The notes below the pieces were generated by a model. The model was not told where the DNA came from. It did no database searches and worked only from the letters and a program-made list of their open reading frames with translations. A DNA stretch of 64,000 bases from Bidens hawaiensis (Eukaryota > Streptophyta > Magnoliopsida > Asterales > Asteraceae). Both the position numbers and the translations under genes were made by a program. The stretch is taken from the NCBI GenBank assembly GCA_021521415.1, contig JAIQDT010001109.1, positions 496,001-560,000 of the forward strand, written 5' to 3'. The first letter of the stretch is position 1. Each line of letters opens with the position of its first letter. This document shows, in pieces, positions 55,413 to 64,000 of this stretch.

Positions 55413-56231
55413 TGTATGCTATATATGTATTATGTGAAATGTATGAATGGTTCTTGTCGATACATGAACGATCTTCGGAATTGCATGTATTGCCATGAAA
55501 TGGTTGATGTTATATGTATGTTGTAAGATGAAGAATGAATGATGTATGTATGAAACTTACGATTATGTATATAGAAAAGTATGTTAGAAAGGTATGGAAG
55601 AAAGGGTACCGGACCATAAAAATATCAGAGGATGAAGGGTACCGGACCCTAATAATATCCGAGGATGAAGGGTACCGGACCCTAATAATATCCGAGGATG
55701 AAGGGTACCGGACCCTAATAATATCCGAGGATGAAGGACACTGGACCCTAATAATATCTGAGGATGAAGGGCACCGGACCCTAATAATATCCGAGGTATG
55801 TAGGGAGAATGCTCTTTATAACGCAATGTTAGATATGTATGTGTATGAAAGATTGTTGGACAGGTTAAGTACGTAATGCGTACCAACAGGCACGCTTATG
55901 TGTATGTAAAGTAAGTTATGTGTTTAACTAGAACTCACTCAGCGTAGCTGACTTTTAGTATGCACGCAGGTAAATAGGTTGAGGCAGCTCGCTTGATGAG
56001 GACACATGGCAAAAGAATAAGAGTCTGGCATCTAAAGACTTAAAAAAGTTTTAGTATTTATAATTGAATGGAAAGACAATATGTTTTATTATGACAAAGT
56101 TATGGATTTACATGTAATGTTTATTGAATGTTTTAATGTTCCGAGAATGTTTTAATTATCTCTGATATTCAGAACTGCGTTTATGAGTAAATCCAACACC
56201 AAAGTAGGGCTGCCGGTAACGGGGCCTTACA
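55413..56231 (+). repeat. 3' LTR of A-out, second part
   Basis: It continues the LTR interrupted at 48013. It holds a UUCG hairpin (55460-55490), six 33-bp units (55604-55796), the acceptor-like CAG (55967-55969) and the terminus GGGGCCTTACA, followed by the target duplication CATTC. Confidence 0.9.
55604..55796 (+). repeat. 33-bp tandem array in A-out LTR
   Basis: Six units with the core ACCGGACCCTAATAATATCC. The unit length is a multiple of three, so one frame stays open across it (55535-55876), but nothing supports it as a gene. Confidence 0.92.
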
Positions 56232-58221
56232 CATTCGTGGGTGTGTTTGTCGGTGTCTTTGAAGTTTCAGGTTTTCGTGGCGTAGGAGTGTCGGTAGTTA
56301 GGGGTTTTTGTTGAGTTGATTTTTGTATATATTGGACTTGCATGGGGTTTGGTAGGTGAGGATATAACTTGATGTTTTAGGTTTCGTTCATATTGAGAAA
56401 AGATTTGAGTGCTCGAGAAACTTTTGAAGTGGAAGGGTGGTTTGATTTAAGGAGGTAGTTTGAGACGGGATGCGGGTGTTTGGGACTTGTGGTTGTGTTT
56501 AGGGAGATTTTTGACTAATAATAAGTATTAATTTGAAAATATCATAATTTATAAATAATGTTTGAAACATCCATGAAAGTTTTGATAATAAAAATTACAA
56601 GTTAATATATATATGAATATATATATATATTATATAAATTTAATTGTTTTTTTATATCCAAGCTTATGAATCACACAATTTTTTTTATAAAGATTAAAAT
56701 AATTTTTGTTTTGCTTATGACGAAATTTAAAATACATAATTTGGATGTCAAAATTTGTTATGAGGTTTCAATATTGAACGATGAATGTCGTTTTGGGAAT
56801 ACAAAGTTGCGTAATAAATTTTTTTTTACCAAGTTCGTTACTTAATATCTTGTAACGAAAATATCATGGTAAGATAAAATGACTGGCTTTGTAAATCTAG
56901 CAATCACAAGTAAACGATTTTTGTGTTTAAAGTAGAATTTCTATGAAGTTTTGCATGAGGATTTCAAGAAAATTACAAGCAATAAGTTTGTGACATTCTT
57001 GAAAAATCATGGCAAAACTATCACGAGAATTTTAAAACGCGGAAACTCGTATGATGTAAATTTTTTTTATTTGCGAAAATTTATAATGAACCAAAGATTG
57101 CATGATGAAAGTTGTTATGAAAATAAATTTGGGTAGCCAAAATTCTACCACATGTATTATATAATGTAGTATAATTAAAAATGTCGTGAGAAGTCAAAAT
57201 AATTAAAATTTTAAAACCTTCTTAAAGTTTATACAATAGGAAATTTACCTGAAAAGTTGAGGTGAAACTTATCATAAAACCTTCTTAATATGATGAAATG
57301 CATATAATAAGATTTTTGTTTGTAAATCGTCTTAATAAAAATAAATGGCGTATTAAAAAAATCATTATGAATAGATCAAACTATGTATATACATATATTT
57401 ATTTATTATTATTATTTTTTTAACTTATACAGAAGAGATTTTTAATGAACGCAATTTGCAATAAAAATCCTTGTGAAATCAAGATGAGAGAATCGGTGTA
57501 AAACTTTACCATATAAAATCGAGGTATAAAAGAATTATTAACAAATAAGAAAAGAATAGCATTTATAAATGAAGACTTGTGATAAGAATTTATAACAAAA
57601 TAAAGGAACAATGGTTTAAATTCTTGAAACGTACTAATAATGTTTTAAGATTTAAAGATGGAAGAATCACGCATGAACCACCATGACGTGATATTCTGAC
57701 ACTAAAAACCTTTTAACAAAACTACCATGTTAGGGTCTAAACATGTGCACGTACCACCGCGTCTTTTTCATGTTTTCGATTCAAATAACGATTGTAACAA
57801 AAATAATAAATCGGAATATAACGTCATGTCAAAACACTAGTCCACGAATCACCGCGGTCCTGTTGTTTTAACACCGAAAACTAGGATGGAGAGCGGAACG
57901 CTCACATTCGACTTCTGAAAGTGGTAATCTCATATGAGACAATCTTTAAGGAGATTTGAAACAACGGGATCCAAGTTAAGCTCGTGGTCCATTAAACACA
58001 ACAAAAACTAATGTTTTTGCGTTTTAAGGTAAGGATATCTTGGATTACTATGGAAGTGTGTGTATGTGTATATTTATTATTTGATAAAATAAATAAGTAT
58101 ATAAATAAACAAGTGTATTGAACAATCAAGTAGGGTAAACACGTATAGGTAACACGTATAAGGACCCTAAAGTAAAGACTATACTAGGTCGTTACGTCTA
58201 ACCACTTATCTTATAGTCTTG
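56232..58221 (-). other. element D internal region, copy 2, segment 3
   Basis: Noncoding; matches 27727-29008 of copy 1. It includes about 800 bp (56605-57410) that copy 1 lacks. Frames at 56951-57136 and 57420-57611 show no known domain. Confidence 0.6.
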
Positions 58222-58236
58222 TGGCTTTGATACTAA
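58222..58236 (-). other. mutated primer-binding site of element D, copy 2
   Basis: Minus-strand TTAGTATCAAAGCCA, two changes from TTGGTATCAGAGCCA, at the edge of the 5' LTR. Confidence 0.55.
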
Positions 58237-58237
58237 T

Positions 58238-60324
58238 CAAGACACTATTTAAATTGACAATATTTATTCAACTCATTTTATTTCATAAATCAATAATCAA
58301 CACATCTTGTTCACACAAGCAAATTGAATACATGTAACATTTATATTGTACATTTTACTACTATTCTAATGGTCTTGGTAACGTTTTTCGTCAAGTCCTC
58401 GAGTCAACAAAAGTCAAACCTGTAACATTTCGTAAAATAAAGTTTGTCAACACAAAAGTTGGTGAGAAATTCATAAGTTTAAGCATATAAGTATATATTA
58501 ATAAAAAGCCACAAAACTTGTATACGAAACAATATATAAAAGCAACTACTTGGATAAAATATATATTGCTAATAGTTTTACGTTAGCGACACCTAGCTAT
58601 AAGGGGATGCCAAATAGTCTAGAATTTTGTAGTTATCGTTAATTGCATTACGTTAACGACACCTTGCCATGAGGGGTTGCCAAATGGTCTAGGATTTATA
58701 GTTCCACCATCCAAAAGCGATAAACACATAAACATATAAGCATAGAACACCAAATCGAGCAATTATTTAAGTAAAGTATACAATCACGTTTGTGGGTTTA
58801 AGATTCATGTATAAAGCATTTAGTTGAATAAGTATGAAATGTCACCCCAAAACGAAAGATAGAAAACGGGGTATGAAAGTACTCACCTCGGTTGACGAAT
58901 CAAAAAATAATAAATGATCGAAATATAGAAAGCTTGCGAAAGAAATGTACGAATCCAACTTGAAAGCTAATTGAAAACGAATAAATAAAATATATTAATG
59001 AACTTGAAATCTAGTTGAAACTACATTTGAAACATTGAACGAGAAGGTTCGATTGTTAATCGGGTTAACGGTTAATTTGTTAATGATTAGAGACTCGTAC
59101 TTAATTGATAGTTTAAATGAAACAAAATAATATTATTTTATTGAGCCTTTAAATAACTAAACCAATATTAAATAGAAACAAGACGGACATAAATCAAGAG
59201 TTCGTTTTTTATAAAAATGAATTGATAATAAAGCTTATAGTAATATTATTAATGATAAAGATAGTAATGATAATAACAACTTTAAAAAATATGTTATATA
59301 TATACAGATATATAAGATAATGATTATAATAATATATAAATATACTACCAATCGAGAATTGTTGTTAATAACTAATAATAGTAATAATAATAATAACAAA
59401 TGTAATAGTAATTACTTTTGTTGTTGATTACATTATTAATAGATTTATGAATTTTACTACTACTAATAATAATAATAATTATTATAATTATATATGTCAT
59501 ATTAATGATAATAACTTACTTATAACATTTTAATATTAATAGTATTGGTGATAAAAATATAACTCGAGTAACGATGACGTTAAATGGTAACTAGGCCCGA
59601 CATGGGTTTCGGTTCAATAAAACAAATAGAAAATATTCGTATCCAAAAGTAATAATATTCATAGAGATTAATAATAATAATATTAATTTTCTTTATTAAT
59701 AGTTAATAATAACATTATTAAGTAGTATTGACAATAATAATGATACCATACTAAATTTTGGTTCGGTTTCTAAACGAGTTCACAAAATGAATATAATAAT
59801 GTTATTGCTAGTAATTAATGATAAAAAAAATATGATTTCGATGAGTAATAATAATATGATCTTTAATAATAATAATAACCACTTTATTATTTATAGTAAT
59901 AATAATAATATTATTAAAATCTTGATAATAAATATCATGTTAATAAAAATAGTTATATTAAATTGAGTAATTTGTTAATAAAAACAAACTAAGTTTGGTC
60001 ACGGAGGGAAATCGAACCCGTGACCTCAAGCTTAAACGCAGACGCACCAACCAACTGCTCTTAACGATCATCTAGTTAGGATTTAGGAAAAAGTTAGTTT
60101 TAGACCTTAAACTTAAACATCATCATTCCCAAAATAAATTAAACCCAGATCTGATTAGCTCGATTAGTTAATAGTTAAACTGAAAGTCGCACACTACCTA
60201 TTGAGACCTGAATTTGAAGTCGGAGATGAAGAACAGAGGCCGGAGATGAAGAACAGAGGGTCGCCGGAGCCAATTCTTGTCACCGGAGGCGCGCCGAAAA
60301 AAAACAGAGAGAGAGTGAGAGATG

Positions 60325-60358
<34 letters not shown>

Positions 60359-61295
60359 GTGACGGAGAGAGAGGGAGAGAAAGAGGGAGACGACGCACGG
60401 TGAGGGGTTCGCCGGAAAAACGATGGGGAAAGAAGAGGGGGGATCGGGGGTGGCTGAGTTGGATATCGCAGAGGAGGTGTTTGGGGTCGAAGATGGTGAA
60501 AGGAACTCGCCGGACCGCCGCTCCGGCCGCCGGAGACGGCTGCCGGAAAATCGAGAGAGAAAGGGAGGGTGCGGCTGGTGGTTTATATTAGGATTAGGGT
60601 TTGGGTTGATTATATATATATATATATATGTGTATATATATATATATAGGGGATGAATATTGCGAGAAGTGATATTACAGCGTGAAGTGCGAGAAGTGAA
60701 GGTAGAACTCCATTAATCCTTAATTTCACTCCATTTCATATGATGTTACATGCATATATATAGGTTGGTTGTATTTATATCTTAATTACACATTCAAACT
60801 TACCTACAAACATATAAATGTACCGAACCACATTCAAACCTATGTACCTACACACATACAAACATACATACACATATACAAACATACGTACCTACACACA
60901 TACATATGCACGTACACAACGCACCTACACCTAAGAAAGGGAGTGAAATTAGGGATTAATGGAGTTACACATTCACTTCACGCACTTCTCGCTGTAATAA
61001 AACTTCTGAAATGATCCAATACCTATATATATATATATATATATTACCTATCAAGTTTAAAATGAGTTTAAAGGTTCTTAAATCTTATAGCAACTTTACG
61101 AAAACCAGTTTGAACCTCTTATGTTTTCTTTCTTAACGACACTATAATATGACAAACATCGATTTATTGGTGATCGAGATATATAATAATATTATATAAT
61201 AATTAAATAAGGAAACAAAAATGTTGAGTCGGGTTTGCATAATAAAAGTTTACAACACGAAAACAAATTGAGACCTGAATTTTACGAATGTCACA
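58238..61295 (-). repeat. 5' LTR of element D, copy 2
   Basis: Duplicate of 29021-32066, ending GAATGTCACA at 61295 next to CTCTC. It shares the loss of the outer 60 bases and the fold-back MITE (60649-61023). Its intron-like interval (58420-58886, minus) is intact with acceptor CAG, unlike copy 1. The tRNA-like segment is at 60000-60070 and the GA tract at 60304-60390. Confidence 0.82.
60649..61023. mobile_element. fold-back MITE, copy 2
   Basis: Duplicate of 31403-31796 at the same LTR position, slightly shorter in its CATACA-rich centre. Long inverted arms, TA-rich flanks. Confidence 0.7.
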
Positions 61296-61674
61296 CTCTC
61301 TTTCTCACATCAACTTTCACAGATCGAACCTCACTCGAATCACCTTCCCCATCATCAGCTTTCTTACAGTCATCCCCTGCCATCTCAGCGGTCCTCACAT
61401 GGCTTCCAGCAGACCTTTCATGTTGTAGGTTCTTCATTGCAGTAACTACAGCTTGAGCAATGGCAGCTTGAACATCAAGGTCAAGTTGATACCCTTCGTT
61501 ATTGATCAGATTTCGTCTAGTTGCACTTCCGTCTTCCCCTATGTTAGTAACAAACTCTACAAAAGGTTCTCGAACCGTACGTGGCCTACCACGACGTCGC
61601 GCACGACCTCCTTGACCGAAAGTCTTCCTTGCTCCAGCCATTCGTATTCTATAAGGAAACGCAAACGTCATCAC
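61296..61674 (-). pseudogene. gag: N-terminal gag of element C, copy 2
   Basis: An open frame of 127 codons with the gag N-terminus (MAGARKTF, RARRRGRPR, AAIAQAVVTAMKNL, SVKVDVRKR). It keeps the correct frame where copy 1 has an extra base. It stops one codon inside element D, so it cannot make a full Gag. The matching C-terminal part lies at 19512-20461. Confidence 0.88.
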
Positions 61675-62043
61675 CCAAGGAACTATTTAGTACAAGGATG
61701 GTAAGGCTAACAGGTAATAACAGTGGCCACCTGTGCTTAGCTGATCACGTTACTCTTCGTGTCCTATGCACTTCCTCTTGTGAGTCTATTTGTGATGGTT
61801 CTACTTCTAAATAGGTAGGCAATCAAACAGTTCATATAATACACACTCATATCCCTAACAGTTAAGCTATCTTCTTTACACATTCTAACATTACACAGGA
61901 AAACAATCATATAGTTTACCTTTACTTAGCTTGCTTGAGAAACACATGGTTTTCTTGAGTTGGAATCTTCATTCTTTTGTTACTTAAGTCCCAATCTCTG
62001 TTCGAGTCTAAGCTTGTAGGATGCTTAATTCTCTTGAACTTAT
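61675..62043 (-). other. leader of element C, copy 2
   Basis: Duplicate of 32447-32815; homologous to the A-in leader. Confidence 0.75.
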
Positions 62044-62055
62044 GCTCTGATACCA
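62044..62055 (-). other. primer-binding site of element C, copy 2
   Basis: Minus-strand TGGTATCAGAGC, adjacent to the 5S-bearing LTR. Confidence 0.85.
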
Positions 62056-62058
62056 ACT

Positions 62059-62314
62059 TGTAACCACCCAGCTACTACCGCACCATAATATTGTCCGCTT
62101 TGGCTGGGACGTACCACCATCGCCTTACGGATTTGCTTTTGGTTGCCCAGGTGGTCACCCATCCTCATACTACTCCCATCTGAGCATGCTTCACTGTGGA
62201 ATTTTCCTCTTATCCACTACCGTTAAGTGCCCAAAACACGTTATGATGGGGAAGGTATCCACCTCTTTATAAAGAAGTCTTAGTTCTCCTTCTCAATCGA
62301 TATAGGATGTCACA
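62059..62314 (-). repeat. Cassandra-like LTR with 5S rRNA-derived segment, copy 2
   Basis: Duplicate of 32831-33086, 256 bp. The 5S-like segment is at 62143-62200. Flanked by GTCTC at 62315-62319. Confidence 0.8.
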
Positions 62315-62746
62315 GTCTCACTTATAACTCTTTTCCCTACAAGATTTCCATTGAAACAATATTTTCAAACATTTTCTAAACCCACACAATAAGACGAATC
62401 ATGTGGACCATCCGATGATGAAAGTAATTATGGTACAAAACATAATTATCGAAGTCCTCTCATCAAAATCATAATGCATAAGATTGTGTGTCATAATATA
62501 GAATCGAAAGTAATTGGGATAACGATACAAATGTGAAGATGATAAGGACATGGTGAATACGTCGCCTGTACGTCCTATATATAAGTGCCCTTATCGGATT
62601 CCATTTGGAGCGTTGTTGTGACCATTCAAAGTTTTGTATTATGATTAATTTTAAAATTTTATTTAAAATTTTCTTTTCCTCAAAATTAATGGTTTTCTTA
62701 TCGTATTAATTAATTTCAGGACGAAATTCTCCAAAGTAGGGGATAC
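62315..62746 (+). other. internal 3' end of element E, copy 2
   Basis: Duplicate of 33087-33539 without the 22-bp tandem duplication. Ends AAAGTAGGGGATAC before the LTR start. Confidence 0.5.
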
Positions 62747-64000
62747 TGTAACAACTCAATTTTTCCATGTAATATTTTCATCCGTTTACCCAACGCGTTT
62801 CGATGTTCGAGAAGTTTTATCAATAAAATATTACGTCTATTGAGTATTTATTATTTTATTAATATTTGTGTATTATATTTATTTAATATATAATAAATAA
62901 CTTTGATTTATATTCAATTTTAACCCTAAATAACACTTTAACCCATTGATGTTTCCATCCCAAATTTTGACGGACGAAATTGTAAAATCTGCAACATTAA
63001 TATAGTATAATATCCCAACCCTTTACCCTGTTTAACCAACCTATTTTCATGATCCAGAACCAAACCGATGACCCTGTTAATTTTCTTGCACCACAATTGA
63101 CGTCATAATATTGGAAATTGAATCAAAGGTTATGATAATCTTGCCATAAGCGGCTAACCGACAAATGGAATTAGGAAACAAGATCAAATTCGTTACACAT
63201 TAACTTATTACCAAGTCGACCTAAGTTTTTTTTAGGTAATATGCCTTACAAAATTGTTATAAAGCAATTAAACATACAGAAACTATCCTTTAACCACGCC
63301 AACATTAACCCCATAGTGAATTGTATTACCTTGGTCTGCACATCGTTTTTTAATTCTAGTTCTTGTCATCATCATATAGATCTAATAAGCCATCATTTAA
63401 ACAACTTATAAGGTAATTAAATACATAGTCATGATCGTCTTTCTATCCTCTTCTTTAACCCCCAAGGTTTGTCGGCTATAGATTAATGAATTGTCCGATT
63501 TATCTTGTCAGGGTTCATAGTGTAAACTGGTTCATTGTCTGCTTTGATATATTTTGTTCGTTTTGGTGTTTAAACAAGATAACACTCTAGCCCAGGTGGC
63601 TAGAGTATTGCGCGTTGTTGGTTAGACCAGCCGGGGGCGCGGGTTCGAGCCACCCTTAGCCCATTTTGGGTTATATTTTTGGTATTTATCCTTGAAATTA
63701 TTATATTAATACTTTTATCAATTGAATTAATATTATAAATATTATAACACCATAAATAATCAGTACTTTTATAAAATTTTTACTATATATAATACACCAA
63801 ATGAGGGTAAATTAAGACACATCTTTTTAAGTAATTTACAAATAATAAAGCACATAGTAATTTACAACATCAAAACTCACTTGTTTTTAACTTCTTTTAA
63901 ACTACTTACAACTTTTCCCCCTCAAGTATAATCAATTTTTTATAAATTTAATATATAGTTACAATTATTACCCTTAATCTTTTACTAATGCTTATTTATA
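62747..64000 (+). repeat. putative 3' LTR of element E, copy 2, running off the window
   Basis: Duplicate of 33540-34800, about 1-2 percent different by eye. It includes the tRNA-like A and B boxes at 63588-63651. The window ends before the Helitron terminus seen at 35227. Confidence 0.5.

Larger units (their letters stand above)
47925..55969 (+). other. intron-like interval in 3' LTR of A-out, split by A-in
   Basis: Donor-like CAG/GTGAGTTTCTAG (47925-47936); partner arm CTAGAACTCAC (55928-55938); GCTGAC then GCACGCAG/GT, with AG ending at 55969. Without A-in and its duplication the interval is about 650 bp. It includes a UUCG hairpin with stem ATACATG/CATGTAT (55460-55490) and the 33-bp array. 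Confidence 0.45.
41989..56231 (+). mobile_element. element A-out: Ty3/gypsy chromovirus, rearranged 5' end
   Basis: The element is bounded by CATTC at 41984-41988 and 56232-56236, and the uninterrupted sequence is present in copy 1 at about 27722-27740. Its 5' LTR is only 41989-43140 and runs straight into protease coding; the rest of that LTR, the primer site, leader and gag are missing. Pro-pol (43141-46468) and the polypurine tract follow, then a 3' LTR (46512-48013 plus 55413-56231, 2321 bp) that was later split by element A-in. The chromodomain at the end of pol places it with chromoviruses, probably the Tekay/Del group. Confidence 0.93.

Noticed and set aside
55535..55876. 113-codon frame with repeated EDEGYRTLIIS
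   Set aside because: The 33-bp array keeps one frame open by length alone; it lies inside an LTR and the homologous arrays elsewhere are not open.
56951..57136. 61-codon frame in D interior
   Set aside because: AT-rich chance frame, no motif and no counterpart in copy 1.

Overview
The window looks like gene-free, heterochromatic repeat DNA from a flowering plant. I see no host gene. All recognisable coding sequence is Ty3/gypsy retrotransposon gag/pro/pol of chromovirus type (FIDD reverse transcriptase, D,D35E integrase, C-terminal chromodomain, Met-tRNA primer sites). The base is AT-rich with plant-type MITEs and Helitrons. The style of the elements suggests Asteraceae, but that is an impression and not a proof.

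The layout is a nest of elements, most bounded by target-site duplications (TSDs) that can be read directly. (1) Element C (minus strand) is the oldest frame. Its 3.2 kb 3' LTR lies at 2126-5314 and carries a hAT-type MITE at 2595-3292. Its integrase/chromodomain end is at 5370-6111, its RT/RNase H/integrase start at 17304-19079, its protease at 19107-19500 and the C-terminal half of its gag at 19512-20461. (2) Element B (plus strand, 6112-17303, TSD GGCAC) interrupts C's integrase. (3) Element D (minus strand, noncoding, TSD CTCTC) interrupts C's gag and spans 20462-32066. The N-terminal half of gag then resumes at 32067, followed by its leader, primer site and a 256-bp LTR with a 5S-rRNA-like segment (Cassandra-like). 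(4) The segment from inside D's left LTR to about 35.7 kb is present a second time from 35866 to the window end, as a tandem segmental duplication. (5) The second copy of D's interior was hit by a solo LTR (39571-41701, TSD TGAAT) and by element A-out (41989-56231, TSD CATTC). A-out's 3' LTR in turn contains element A-in (48014-55407, TSD ATAAG). The first copy carries instead a 565-bp Helitron (23334-23898) and an LTR fragment (24309-26445). The two copies supply empty sites for each other, which confirms several insertions.

The elements are at different stages of decay. A-in is the best preserved: an intact 407-codon gag, primer site, polypurine tract and paired LTRs, but no pro-pol, so it is a gag-only non-autonomous element. 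A-out has pro-pol with stops and a frameshift, no gag and no primer site. B has closely similar LTRs around a wrecked gag-pol. D has no coding content.

The observation I consider most worth following is shared by the LTRs of three otherwise different families (A, B and D). Each has a strong 5'-splice-site-like sequence (GTGAGT followed by a CCCC-containing block), a hypervariable or tandem-repeat interior in A and B, and a branch-point/acceptor-like block (YTGAC, then CAG/GT 18-27 nt later). The donor arm can pair with a segment just upstream of the branch site, and that pairing is maintained by different bases in the different families. Inside the A-family interval sits a hairpin with a C(UUCG)G loop and a covarying stem. 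Other notable points are a protease fragment captured inside an LTR and apparently used to delete half of the other LTR plus gag, a 5S-bearing LTR joined to a gypsy leader and gag, tRNA-like Pol III boxes in D LTRs, and a 73-bp array whose half-units form covarying hairpins.
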